Origin: Bacillota bacterium
Lineage (GTDB): Bacteria > Bacillota > Clostridia > Clostridiales > Clostridiaceae
Direction of reading: 5' to 3'
DNA: 17,905 nt
Assembly (NCBI GenBank): GCA_023451395.1
Contig: JAEXZL010000067.1
Location: forward strand, 1-17,905
Part shown: positions 1-7,923 of the stretch, piece after piece
How positions within the stretch are numbered: position 1 is the first letter of the stretch
How the letters are laid out: each line of letters opens with the position of its first letter
Position numbers and translations under genes: made by a program
The notes under the pieces: generated by a model
Seen by the model: only the letters and a program-made list of their open reading frames with translations
Databases searched by the model: none
What the model was told of the DNA's origin: nothing

Positions 1-1593
1 GTGTAGTCTTGCTTTTCTTGCATTATCGATAGATTTTCTGATACATTCATTGGATAATCCTTTTAGCTTGGTATCTACCTGGATTGAAGTTATTCCTTCA
101 ACAGTACCGGCAACCTTAAAGTCCATATCTCCAAAGAAATCTTCAATTCCTTGAATATCAGTCAATACTGCTTCTTCAGTTAAATCTTCGCTAGTTACAA
201 GACCCATAGCTATACCAGCAGCAGGCCTCTTAATAGGTACACCAGCATCTAACAATGCCAAAGTACTTGCACATACACTAGCCTGTGATGTAGAACCATT
301 TGAGCTTAATACTTCAGATACAAGTCTTATAGTATATGGGAACTCTTCCTCAGAAGGAATTAGGGGTTCTAAGGCTCTTTCAGCTAAAGCACCATGACCT
401 ATTTCTCTTCTACCAGGACCTCTTAATGGTCTAACCTCTCCAACACTATAAGCTGGGAAGTTATAATGATGCATATATCTCTTAAACTCATCTTCGCTTA
501 TACCATCAAGTATTTGAACATCTCCAATAGAACCTAAGGTCGCTACTGTGAGAACCTGTGTTAAACCTCTGGTAAATAAACCAGTTCCATGAGTTCTGGG
601 AAGTAGTGATACCTCACAGCCTAAAGGTCTTATCTCTTCAAATCCTCTTCCATCAGGTCTTCTGTTATCTTTTAAAATCATTGTTCTTACTATTTCTTTT
701 TGACAGGTATATATTACATCATTTATATCTGCAATATTTTCTGGATATTTTTCCGAGAATTCAGCATTTACTTTTTCCTTAACATCAGCTATAGCGGCAT
801 TTCTTTCATCCTTGTCTGTAAGGTACATAGCTGTTTTAACCATGTCATAGGCAAAATTTCTCACCTCTGAATCGATTTCCTCTGGAACCTTGTGAATTTC
901 AGGAATGATTTTTTCTTTGCCGAATTTCTCCATGCATTCTTCCTGGAAGGAAACGATTTTCTTACACTCCTCAAAACCAAACATTATTGCATCATACATA
1001 ATATCCTCAGATATTTCATGAGCTCCAGCTTCTATCATCATTACCTTATCTTTAGTTGCAACCACTGTTAAAGCTAGAGTGCTTTCTTCTCTCTCTTTAG
1101 TATTTGGATTAACAACAAAATTACCGTCAATATAACCAATAGAAACGGCACCTACTGGATCAGTAAAGGGAATGCTAGAAATAGATAAGGCTATAGAGGC
1201 TGCATTTATTGCTAGGATTTCAGGTTGGTTATCATTTTCAACAGATACTACAGTACATACTACTTGAACATCATTTCTATATCCTTTTGGGAAAAGAGGT
1301 CTTATAGGTCTGTCTATAGCTCTTCCATTTAATATAGCTCTTTCAGAGGGTCTACCTTCTCTTTTTATAAAACCTCCTGGAATTTTACCTACGGCATATA
1401 GTTTTTCTTCATACTCTACGCTTAGTGGAAAAAAATCTATGCCATCTCTTGGAGTTTCTGAAGCATTAACATTTGTAATAATAACAGTATCTCCGTAGCT
1501 AGTCATTGTAGCTGCATTAGACAGCTTTCCTATTTTACCGTATTCAACCTTTAGCTTTCTTCCAGCTATATTCATTTCATGTGTATGGTACAT
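1..1593 (-). CDS. pnp: Polyribonucleotide nucleotidyltransferase (PNPase), 3' end outside window
   Basis: This is a phosphorolytic 3'-to-5' exoribonuclease that degrades mRNA to nucleoside diphosphates and, as a trimer, takes part in RNA turnover. The window holds the first 531 codons in one open frame, running off the left edge. The ATG at 1593 follows an AAAGGAGGT site about 5 nt upstream. The first RNase PH domain carries RPIRPLFPKGYR. The second carries RTHGTGLFTRG and the catalytic-core segment GDMDFKVAGT near residue 490, whose aspartates match the metal-binding pair of the family. The visible part ends at ARKARLH, just before the KH and S1 RNA-binding domains, so roughly 170 residues of a usual 700 are missing only because the window stops. 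It follows rpsO, an order conserved in many bacteria. Confidence 0.97.
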   Translation of the reverse strand, partial: MYHTHEMNIAGRKLKVEYGKIGKLSNAATMTSYGDTVIITNVNASETPRDGIDFFPLSVEYEEKLYAVGKIPGGFIKREGRPSERAILNGRAIDRPIRPLFPKGYRNDVQVVCTVVSVENDNQPEILAINAASIALSISSIPFTDPVGAVSIGYIDGNFVVNPNTKEREESTLALTVVATKDKVMMIEAGAHEISEDIMYDAIMFGFEECKKIVSFQEECMEKFGKEKIIPEIHKVPEEIDSEVRNFAYDMVKTAMYLTDKDERNAAIADVKEKVNAEFSEKYPENIADINDVIYTCQKEIVRTMILKDNRRPDGRGFEEIRPLGCEVSLLPRTHGTGLFTRGLTQVLTVATLGSIGDVQILDGISEDEFKRYMHHYNFPAYSVGEVRPLRGPGRREIGHGALAERALEPLIPSEEEFPYTIRLVSEVLSSNGSTSQASVCASTLALLDAGVPIKRPAAGIAMGLVTSEDLTEEAVLTDIQGIEDFFGDMDFKVAGTVEGITSIQVDTKLKGLSNECIRKSIDNARKARLH

Positions 1594-1657
1594 AATATAC
1601 CTCCTTTCAATATTATTGATATTATTTGTTGTAAAAATCTAATTTATTAATATTTTA

Positions 1658-1690
1658 AAATAATAGAGCGGTAATACCGCTCTATTATTT
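1658..1690 (-). terminator. Hairpin terminator between rpsO and pnp
   Basis: A perfect 15-bp inverted repeat (1658-1672 with 1676-1690) encloses a 3-nt loop. Read on the minus strand, the core GAGCGGT/ACCGCTC is followed by TATTATTTT, the shape of an intrinsic terminator. It begins one base after the rpsO stop codon. No good pnp promoter lies in the 64 nt between hairpin and pnp start, so partial read-through probably feeds pnp. The hairpin could also protect the rpsO 3' end or serve as a processing site. Confidence 0.8.
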
Positions 1691-1691
1691 A

Positions 1692-1955
1692 TTATCTTCT
1701 TAAGCCAAGCTTTTCGATTATAGCACGATATCTTTCAATATCTTTAGATTGAAGATAGTTTAATAATCCTCTTCTTTGACCAACCATCATTAGAAGACCT
1801 CTTCTTGAATGATGGTCTTTTTTATGAGCTTTTAAATGCTCAGTTAAACTGTTAATTCTTTCTGTTAACAGAGCAATCTGAACCTCTGGTGAACCTGTGT
1901 CACCTTCATGTCTTGCAAACTCATTTAATATTTCTTGTTTTCTTGCCTTTTCCAT
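1692..1955 (-). CDS. rpsO: 30S ribosomal protein S15
   Basis: S15 is a primary-binding small-subunit protein that contacts the 16S rRNA central domain and helps form bridges to the 50S subunit. The 87-residue product is the usual size and shows the family signature HEGDTGSPEVQIALLTERI, then LKAHKKDHHSRRGL and the C-terminal GLLNYL segment. The frame stays open further upstream to 2033, but the ATG at 1955 is preferred: GGAGGTG sits just before it, the protein then begins MEKARKQEI as S15 does, and the upstream extension would begin about where transcription is predicted to start. The gene has its own promoter and leader, consistent with separate, possibly autogenous control, and is followed at once by a hairpin before pnp. 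Confidence 0.97.
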   Translation of the reverse strand: MEKARKQEILNEFARHEGDTGSPEVQIALLTERINSLTEHLKAHKKDHHSRRGLLMMVGQRRGLLNYLQSKDIERYRAIIEKLGLRR

Positions 1956-2032
1956 AATTACACCTCCATAATTTATCCCCAGGTTCCAAGTAAAAAGATA
2001 GGCAAATCTAAAAACGTAGAACTTGGTTCTCA
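1956..2032 (-). promoter_or_regulatory. rpsO 5' leader, candidate S15-binding element
   Basis: About 76 nt lie between the predicted transcription start and the rpsO ATG. Two competing helices are visible. One is a local 5-bp hairpin AGAAC/GTTCT (2018-2022 with 2026-2030). The other is a longer-range 6-bp pairing CCAAGT/ACTTGG (1986-1991 with 2021-2026). They share bases and cannot form together. S15 represses its own translation through structured leaders in several bacterial groups. That this leader does so is inference from position and pairing only. Confidence 0.4.
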
Positions 2033-2038
2033 ACGGTT

Positions 2039-2067
2039 ATTATAACAAAGATAAAATTAATTGTAAA
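2039..2067 (-). promoter_or_regulatory. Sigma-A-type promoter for rpsO
   Basis: On the minus strand TTTACA (2062-2067) and a perfect TATAAT (2039-2044) are separated by exactly 17 nt. This is one mismatch from consensus at -35 and none at -10. An AT-rich tract lies upstream. The start point should fall near 2032. The promoter sits in the 132-nt gap between ribF and rpsO, so it drives rpsO and, by read-through, pnp. Confidence 0.85.
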
Positions 2068-2087
2068 TTATTTTTTTGTAAAGACGT

Positions 2088-3035
2088 CTATTTCCTATTA
2101 AAAGACAGTAAATAAGGATGAAGCTCTTCTTTTTCAGCAAAAGCTTTGTCTAAATCTAGTCTTGCAATAAGATCCTCAAGACTATTAAATTTCACTTCAT
2201 GACGAATTTTCTTAATAAAAAATATTGAGATATCATTGCCATATATATCTTTATTAAAGTTTAATATATGTGTTTCAATGGAAAAACCCTTATTTTTTAT
2301 TGTAGGATTTAGACCAACACTGGTTATTCCTTTATATACTTTTCCATCATATAGAACATTAGTATAATAAACACCAAAGGATGGGAATATATAATCTGAA
2401 TCTATTTTTAAGTTGGCAGTGGGATATCCAAGTTTTCTTCCAAGCTTATTTCCATCGATAACTGTGCTGCTTATTGAATAGGGTCTATTAAGGAGAAGAG
2501 CTGCCTTTTCTATATCTCCTTCTGAAATCTCTTTTCTTATTACAGAGCTGCTGACAATCTCTTCATTATAAGTTAGAGGATCTAATACTGTTAGTGAAAA
2601 GCCATATTTTTCTTGAAGCTTTTTTAAGAACTGTACATCTCCCGTGTTTTTATAACCAAACTTATAATTAAAGCCTACAATAAAACCCTTAGCATTATAT
2701 GTATCTATTAGTAATTTAATAAAATCCTCTGCAGATATCTTCATATATTCTTCGTCGAAGGTTACCAAGCAGGAGACGTCTACTCCAGCTCTTTCTAAGA
2801 GCTCCAATTTAAATTTATTATTAGTTAGGAGCTTAGGTGGAACTGCACCCTTAACCACGGTTTTGGGATGATTCTTGAAAGTATAAACCATGCTTAATGC
2901 ATTGTTTTCCTTGGCTAACTCCATAGTCTTGTTTATTAAAGACATATGACCTAAGTGGAGTCCGTCAAAGCTACCTAAGGCAATAAATGTGCCTTTATCA
3001 AATTTTCCATTAAAGAGTTCATCAATTATCAACAT
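2088..3035 (-). CDS. ribF: Bifunctional riboflavin kinase / FAD synthetase
   Basis: RibF phosphorylates riboflavin to FMN and then adenylylates FMN to FAD in the cytosol. The 315-residue protein has both domains. The N-terminal nucleotidyltransferase carries GSFDGLHLGH (residues 21-30), TFKNHP (52-57), GFNYKFG (121-127) and SSSVIRKEISEGD (162-174). The C-terminal flavokinase carries GNKLGRKLGYPTANL (195-209), with the PTAN phosphate-binding motif. The length is normal for the family. The ATG at 3035 has AGAGGT upstream, and the truB stop codon TAG forms the first bases of that site, which suggests translational coupling. It closes the nusA-infB operon, after truB, as in other Bacillota. A separate riboflavin-importer or FMN riboswitch is not seen here. 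Confidence 0.96.
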   Translation of the reverse strand: MLIIDELFNGKFDKGTFIALGSFDGLHLGHMSLINKTMELAKENNALSMVYTFKNHPKTVVKGAVPPKLLTNNKFKLELLERAGVDVSCLVTFDEEYMKISAEDFIKLLIDTYNAKGFIVGFNYKFGYKNTGDVQFLKKLQEKYGFSLTVLDPLTYNEEIVSSSVIRKEISEGDIEKAALLLNRPYSISSTVIDGNKLGRKLGYPTANLKIDSDYIFPSFGVYYTNVLYDGKVYKGITSVGLNPTIKNKGFSIETHILNFNKDIYGNDISIFFIKKIRHEVKFNSLEDLIARLDLDKAFAEKEELHPYLLSFNRK

Positions 3036-3045
3036 AAGTTTACCT

Positions 3046-3924
3046 CTATAAAAAAAGCTTTTCTGCTTTAAAAGTATTGTTATTTAATCTGCCTAAGCCA
3101 GTAAAAAGACCTGCAGAAGAGTACACTCTAAATAGCCTTTCATTCTTAGGAAGTTGTATTATTAGTCTTGAATCTTGAATGGCTACCCCATTTATAAATA
3201 GTTTTAGAAAATAATCATCAATTGTAAAAACGGGATATTTATCCAAGGCATCTTCCATAGTGATCAAAAAGTTCTCTAGATTTTCTGAGGTAAGTCTATC
3301 TAACTCTATGGAATTGCTTATAGTAAAAATACCGTTTTTTTCTCTTACTAATTCAGTCATGCATGCTCCGCAACCTAAGCTTTCACCTATATCCCTACAG
3401 AGACTTCTAATATAGGTACCATTAGAGCAACATATACTTAACTCAAGAAAGGGATGGCTATAGGATAATAGCTCTAGAGAATAAATAGTCACTTCTCTAG
3501 GAATTCTATCAATTTCAATACCCTCTCTGGCCATTTCATATAACCTTTTACCTTGAACCTTTAGGGCAGAATACATAGGAGGTATTTGCTTTATAACACC
3601 TCTAAAATTCGGAAGAATTTTATTAATATCTTCAAGGGTTATTAAAGAGGAATCAGCGGTGGAAACTACTTTTCCTTCTCTATCATAGGTGTCAGTAGAC
3701 ACTCCCAATTTAAATACTGTCCTATATATTTTACTTTCATTCATAATATAGTCTATAGATTTTGTAGCCTTTCCTATACATACAGGTAGAACTCCTGTAG
3801 CCATGGGATCTAAAGTTCCAGCATGCCCGATTTTTACCCTTCCAGTAATCCTTTTAAGCTTTCTTATAACATCAAAGGAAGTTATTCCCTCAGGCTTATT
3901 AATATTCAATATACCATTTAACAT
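3046..3924 (-). CDS. truB: tRNA pseudouridine(55) synthase
   Basis: TruB converts U55 in the T-loop of most elongator tRNAs to pseudouridine and also acts as a tRNA folding chaperone. The 292-residue protein begins with GILNINKPEGITSFDV and then has GHAGTLDPMATGVLP, in which Asp39 matches the catalytic aspartate. QIPPMYSALKVQGKRLYE (113-130) and GTYIRSL (169-175) are further family blocks. The ATG at 3924 overlaps the last 7 nt of nrnA (ATGTTAA), with AAAGGATG about 8 nt upstream inside nrnA, so translation is probably coupled. The C-terminal part is shorter and less conserved, as expected outside the catalytic core. No internal defects are visible. Confidence 0.97.
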   Translation of the reverse strand: MLNGILNINKPEGITSFDVIRKLKRITGRVKIGHAGTLDPMATGVLPVCIGKATKSIDYIMNESKIYRTVFKLGVSTDTYDREGKVVSTADSSLITLEDINKILPNFRGVIKQIPPMYSALKVQGKRLYEMAREGIEIDRIPREVTIYSLELLSYSHPFLELSICCSNGTYIRSLCRDIGESLGCGACMTELVREKNGIFTISNSIELDRLTSENLENFLITMEDALDKYPVFTIDDYFLKLFINGVAIQDSRLIIQLPKNERLFRVYSSAGLFTGLGRLNNNTFKAEKLFL

Positions 3925-4874
3925 AGCTTTTCATCCTTTAATACCTTTAGTACACTCTCAATTGCTGTATCTATTGAAATATCTGCTATAAAAGCACCGG
4001 AAGCCTTAGTATGGCCTCCCCCTCCAAAGGGCTCTGCAATTTTCCTAACATCAGCTTTATCCTTAGATCTGAAACTGATTTTTATGCCTCCTGTAACCTC
4101 TTTGAAGAGAATTGCAATATCTACACCTTTAATGGTAAGACCGCTAGAGACTATTTCAGAGGAGTCCTCTAAATCATAGTCTAACTCCTTAAGGATAGAA
4201 TGAGGTATTTTCATTAGGCAAATCGAGCTGTTTATGAGTTGAATTTCTTCGTATACCTTACCTAGGAGTTTTAAATATTTAAAGTCTCTATTATCATAAA
4301 CCAATCTATGGATAGCAGAAAAATCAATAGATAGACTAATAAGCTCAGAGGCTATTTCATGAGTTTTGGAAGTGGTATTTGAATATTTAAAGGAACCAGT
4401 ATCAGTCATAATTGAGGTGTAAAGACACTCTGCAATTTCTTTTGTTAGGGATATCCCTAAAAGCTTAATTAGATCAAAGACTATTTCTGCCACTGCAGCA
4501 GCTGTGGTATCAATATAATTAATATGCCCATAGCTACTATTAGAGAGATGATGATCAATATTAATTATTGTGCCTTTATAGTTACTTAAATCACAGTTTA
4601 TTCTTTCTTTATTACCGCAATCTAGTACAATAACAACCTCCGTATCTTCTTTTGGAAGTATAATGGTTCCATCAATAGATTCGCTGTTAGGAAGAAAATA
4701 AAAATCACTAGGAAGTATCTCTTTTGATAATATATAGGAATCTTTGCCTATATTTTTTAAAGCGATGAGCAGAGCCAGAGCACTGCCAAGGGAATCCCCA
4801 TCCGGTGAAGTATGAAAGGATATCCCTATTCTAGTACTCTGATTTATTATATCTGCAATATCTTTAAGCTTCAT
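3918..4874 (-). CDS. nrnA: DHH/DHHA1 phosphoesterase, NrnA-type oligoribonuclease and pAp phosphatase
   Basis: Proteins of this family degrade very short RNA oligomers and dephosphorylate 3'-phosphoadenosine 5'-phosphate, finishing the RNA decay begun by enzymes such as PNPase. The 318-residue product has the DHH motifs in order: HTSPDGDSLGS (21-31), VLDCGN with Asp85, NIDHH (105-109), MTDTG with Asp158, and the DHHA1-domain glycine motif GGGGHTKASGA (284-294). All expected metal-binding residues are present. The start at 4874 overlaps the end of rbfA by 11 nt. Its place between rbfA and truB is standard for Bacillota. The exact substrate range (oligo-RNA, pAp, or cyclic-dinucleotide breakdown products) cannot be told from sequence, so the symbol rests on family and position. 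Confidence 0.92.
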   Translation of the reverse strand: MKLKDIADIINQSTRIGISFHTSPDGDSLGSALALLIALKNIGKDSYILSKEILPSDFYFLPNSESIDGTIILPKEDTEVVIVLDCGNKERINCDLSNYKGTIINIDHHLSNSSYGHINYIDTTAAAVAEIVFDLIKLLGISLTKEIAECLYTSIMTDTGSFKYSNTTSKTHEIASELISLSIDFSAIHRLVYDNRDFKYLKLLGKVYEEIQLINSSICLMKIPHSILKELDYDLEDSSEIVSSGLTIKGVDIAILFKEVTGGIKISFRSKDKADVRKIAEPFGGGGHTKASGAFIADISIDTAIESVLKVLKDEKLC

Positions 4875-5223
4875 TTTTATTCTCCTTGAGCTTTTCGATG
4901 ATGGAGTTTATATGCATTCCATGTTCTATGGAATTATCCAACTCAATGATCAATTCAGGTGTATGCCTTAATTTAACTCTATGAGCTAGCTCCTTACGAA
5001 TAAATCCAATAGAATGTTTTAAAGCTTCAAGGGTCTCTTCCTGTTGTTCCCCAGTTCCAAATATGCTAAGAAGCACTTTAGCATAATGAAGATCCTTAGT
5101 CACTTCTACGTGAGTAACGCTAACCATAGCTGATACTCTAGGATCTTTAACATCTTTTGAAATAATATTGCTTATTTCTCTTTTTAGTTCTTCGTTGATT
5201 CTTCCAGATCTATAATTAGCCAT
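4864..5223 (-). CDS. rbfA: 30S ribosome-binding factor A
   Basis: RbfA is a small KH-like protein that binds the immature 30S subunit near the 5' end of 16S rRNA and helps late maturation, notably in the cold. The 119-residue product begins MANYRSGRINEELKREIS and carries KDPRV followed by VTHVEVTKDLHYAKVLLSIFG, then RKELAHRVKLRHTPEL, all family blocks. The ATG at 5223 is preceded by AGAGGTGA. It lies 13 nt after infB and overlaps nrnA by 11 nt, so it is embedded in the operon with the translation factors it serves. Confidence 0.96.
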   Translation of the reverse strand: MANYRSGRINEELKREISNIISKDVKDPRVSAMVSVTHVEVTKDLHYAKVLLSIFGTGEQQEETLEALKHSIGFIRKELAHRVKLRHTPELIIELDNSIEHGMHINSIIEKLKENKNEA

Positions 5224-5236
5224 TTAATCACCTCTT

Positions 5237-7306
5237 CTATAGCTGATTTCTCTTCACTTCTTCCATGGTATAAGCTTCAATGATATCTCCATCCTTTATA
5301 TCATTAAACTTTTCAATGCTTAAGCCACATTCATAACCTGCAGCGGCTTCTTTAACATCATCCTTAAATCTTTTTAAAGATGCGAGCTTGGATTCAAAAA
5401 CAACTATTCCTTCTCTAATTACTCTAATATCACTGTTTCTGGTTATCTTACCATCTAAAACATAGCAACCAGCTATAGTGCCTAAGCTTGAAATTTTATA
5501 GGTTCTTCTAATTTCTGCTCTACCTAAAATTACTTCCTTTAAGTCCGGCTCAAGCATACCAATCATAGCAGACTTAACATCTTCAATTGCATCATAGATA
5601 ATTCTATAGGTTTTAATATCAACCTTTTCCTTTTCTGCTGCACTGACAGCATTATTATCTGGTCTAACATTAAAGCCAATTATAATAGCATTAGATGCCG
5701 TTGCTAATGTTACGTCTGTTTCTGTTATTGCTCCAGCTGCGCCATGTATAACTCTAACTTTAACATCTTCAGTAGATAGCTTTTCTAAGGATTGCTTAAT
5801 TGCCTCCACAGAGCCTTGAACATCTGCTTTAACTATTAGAGCAAGTTCCTTAACCTTTCCTTCTTTTATCTGATTGTATAAGTCTTCAAGGGATACTCTG
5901 TTTGAAGATTGCATATGCTCATCTTTTAATTTATCTTTTCTAAGCTGAGCCATATCTCTGGCAGTTTTTTCATCCTTAACAACATTAAATCTATCACCAG
6001 CTGCAGGAACTTCTGAAAGACCTAATATTTCTACAGGAATTGATGGTCCTGCGGACTTTATTTTCTTACCCTTATCATCGAACATTGCTCTTATTCTGCC
6101 ATAAGTAGTACCAACTAATATTGAATCTCCAACGTTAAGGGTACCATTTTGAACTAATAAGGTAGCAACAGCACCTCTACCTTTATCAAGCTTCGCTTCC
6201 ACTACTGTACCTTTAGCATTTCTCTTAGAATTAGATTTAAGCTCTAACATTTCAGCTGTTAAAAGAACCATCTCTAATAGACTATCAATTCCCTCATGAG
6301 TCTTAGCAGATACAGGTACGCAGATGGTGTCTCCGCCCCAATCTTCAGATACAAGGCCAAATTCTGTTAGCTCTTGCTTTACTTTATCAACGTTAGCACC
6401 AGGCCTGTCGATCTTGTTTATAGCAATTACCATTGGCACATTTGCAGCCTTACAATGGTTTATAGCTTCCTTAGTTTGAGGCATTATACCATCATCAGCT
6501 GCTACAACTAATATTACTACATCAGTAATCTGTGCGCCTCTTGCTCTCATAGAGGTGAAGGCTTCATGCCCAGGTGTATCCAAGAAGGTGATTTTTTCAT
6601 CGTTAATTGTAACGGTATAAGCACCAATATGCTGTGTAATACCACCTGCTTCTGTCTCAGTTACCTTAGCTTTTCTTATGGCATCAAGGAGTGAGGTTTT
6701 ACCATGATCAACATGACCCATAACTGTAACTATAGGAGGTCTTCTTTCAATATCCTCATCATCATATAATTCGTTATCTACTTCTAGTTGAGCAGAATTA
6801 TCTTCCTTTTTCTCAATAACTATTGAGAATTTTTCCGCAACCTTTTCAGCAGTAGCAAAATCTATTTCTTGATTAATACCAGCCATTACTCCACTGAAAA
6901 TAAGAGCTTTTATAACCTCAGTAGTAGGTTTATTGAGCTTTTCAGAAAGTTCCTTTACGGTTATAGTTTCACCTATCTCCACTAAGCTGATATTGTCCTT
7001 TGACTCTTCCTCATCAGAGCTTTTTTGATCATTTCTATTTTTTCGTCTATTCTTCTTGAAGGTTTTGTTTACCTCTTCTGCAAGTATTTCCTCATATTCA
7101 TCAACAATTGTTTTGTTTTGTTCTTCTGATGCAGCAGGAGCCTCTTTATCCGTAAGGAGTTCCTTTATAAGCTCTGCATCCTCATCCTCAATAACACTCA
7201 TGTGGTTTTTCACCTCAACGTTAAATTCATCCATGAGTATTGTTATTAAATCTTTACTTGATATTCCAAGTTCCTTTGCCAATTCATATACTCTTATTTT
7301 TGACAA
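5237..7306 (-). CDS. infB: Translation initiation factor IF-2
   Basis: IF2 is the GTPase that brings initiator fMet-tRNA to the 30S subunit and promotes subunit joining. Numbered from the upstream GTG, the protein has two small N-terminal IF2_N-type domains (about 1-55 and 115-165) joined by a charged linker. Then come the G motifs GHVDHGKT (200-207), DTPGH (246-250), NKID (300-303) and SAK (336-338), followed by domains II, III and the C-terminal tRNA-binding domain. The frame could begin at GTG 7315, but there GGGGGTGA overlaps the codon. Starting at TTG 7306 puts that site 5 nt upstream and gives the family-typical N terminus MSKIRVYELAKELG, 689 residues. I therefore choose TTG, with GTG as the alternative. 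The gene body is certain; only the start is in doubt. Confidence 0.95.
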   Translation of the reverse strand: MSKIRVYELAKELGISSKDLITILMDEFNVEVKNHMSVIEDEDAELIKELLTDKEAPAASEEQNKTIVDEYEEILAEEVNKTFKKNRRKNRNDQKSSDEEESKDNISLVEIGETITVKELSEKLNKPTTEVIKALIFSGVMAGINQEIDFATAEKVAEKFSIVIEKKEDNSAQLEVDNELYDDEDIERRPPIVTVMGHVDHGKTSLLDAIRKAKVTETEAGGITQHIGAYTVTINDEKITFLDTPGHEAFTSMRARGAQITDVVILVVAADDGIMPQTKEAINHCKAANVPMVIAINKIDRPGANVDKVKQELTEFGLVSEDWGGDTICVPVSAKTHEGIDSLLEMVLLTAEMLELKSNSKRNAKGTVVEAKLDKGRGAVATLLVQNGTLNVGDSILVGTTYGRIRAMFDDKGKKIKSAGPSIPVEILGLSEVPAAGDRFNVVKDEKTARDMAQLRKDKLKDEHMQSSNRVSLEDLYNQIKEGKVKELALIVKADVQGSVEAIKQSLEKLSTEDVKVRVIHGAAGAITETDVTLATASNAIIIGFNVRPDNNAVSAAEKEKVDIKTYRIIYDAIEDVKSAMIGMLEPDLKEVILGRAEIRRTYKISSLGTIAGCYVLDGKITRNSDIRVIREGIVVFESKLASLKRFKDDVKEAAAGYECGLSIEKFNDIKDGDIIEAYTMEEVKRNQL

Positions 7307-7339
7307 ATCATTCACCCCCGGTTAGCTTTTTGTTTGTGT

Positions 7340-7642
7340 TCATTTATTTTCTGTCAAAGATATAAGCTTCTTTGCTAAATTTTCATCTGTTACACAAACT
7401 ACCTTTACCTCTTCTCTACCTAAAGCTTTTCCAAGCTCATCCTTGGAAAATTCCTTAATTACATGAATATTTTTAGCTAGACAGTAATTTGTAATTTTTT
7501 TTTCGGAATTATAAGACAATTCCTTTGAAAATATAAACAAAAATATTTTTCTCTTATTTATTATACCCAAGCAATTATTATATCCTTCAATAACATTTCC
7601 AGATTTCTTTGCTAGGGATAAAAATCTAAGAAAATCATTCAT
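7340..7642 (-). CDS. ylxQ: L7Ae-family RNA-binding protein YlxQ
   Basis: This 100-residue protein belongs to the L7Ae/L30e/S12e group, small folds that typically bind kink-turn RNA. It shows the family opening LAKKSGNVIEGYNNC (10-24), where other members have an AGK-V-G pattern, a central hydrophobic strand IFLFIFSKEL, and the late block DELGKALGREEVKVVCVTD. Its biological role in Bacillota is not settled. Its ATG at 7642 overlaps the rnpM stop by 8 nt (ATGAATGA), so the two are probably translated together, between nusA and infB as in Bacillus. It is more basic and diverged in the middle than ribosomal L7Ae, and I do not assign a specific RNA target. Confidence 0.88.
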   Translation of the reverse strand: MNDFLRFLSLAKKSGNVIEGYNNCLGIINKRKIFLFIFSKELSYNSEKKITNYCLAKNIHVIKEFSKDELGKALGREEVKVVCVTDENLAKKLISLTENK

Positions 7643-7901
7643 TTGAAATCTCTTCCTTCAAACGATTATATATATCTTCACTTATTGATATTTCAAGGTT
7701 TTTATTAAGTCTTTTAGACTTTATTGCTTTTTCTAAGCATTGAGAGTCTTTACAAATATAGGCGCCTCTTCCTGGTCTTTTACCAGTTAAATCAACACTT
7801 AACTCTCCTTCAGAGTTTTTAACAATTCTTATAAGCTCTTTTTTGGGCTTCATTTCCATGCAGCCATTACACATTCTCATAGGGATTTTTTTGACCTTCA
7901 T
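7635..7901 (-). CDS. rnpM: YlxR-family protein, RNase P modulator RnpM
   Basis: This is an 88-residue YlxR/DUF448 protein. A Bacillus subtilis member has been described as binding the RNase P RNA and modulating RNase P activity; transfer of that role here is by family. The sequence shows the signature RMCNGCMEMKPKKELIRIV (9-27) and GRGAYIC (44-50). Four cysteines (11, 14, 50, 55) could hold a metal or stabilise the fold, which is an inference. The ATG at 7901 has AGAGGTGA upstream, and the gene follows nusA by 22 nt. It overlaps ylxQ by 8 nt. The older name is ylxR. Confidence 0.92.
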   Translation of the reverse strand: MKVKKIPMRMCNGCMEMKPKKELIRIVKNSEGELSVDLTGKRPGRGAYICKDSQCLEKAIKSKRLNKNLEISISEDIYNRLKEEISNE

Positions 7902-7923
7902 AGCATCACCTCTTTATAAAAGC

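Noticed and set aside
1594..1657. Possible pnp promoter TTTACA with TATTGA 17 nt further on
   Set aside because: The -10 is poor and transcription would begin at or in the ribosome binding site, leaving no leader.
1956..2033. N-terminal extension of rpsO to an upstream ATG
   Set aside because: The extra 26 residues match nothing in S15, begin at the predicted transcription start, and a better ribosome binding site precedes the internal ATG at 1955.
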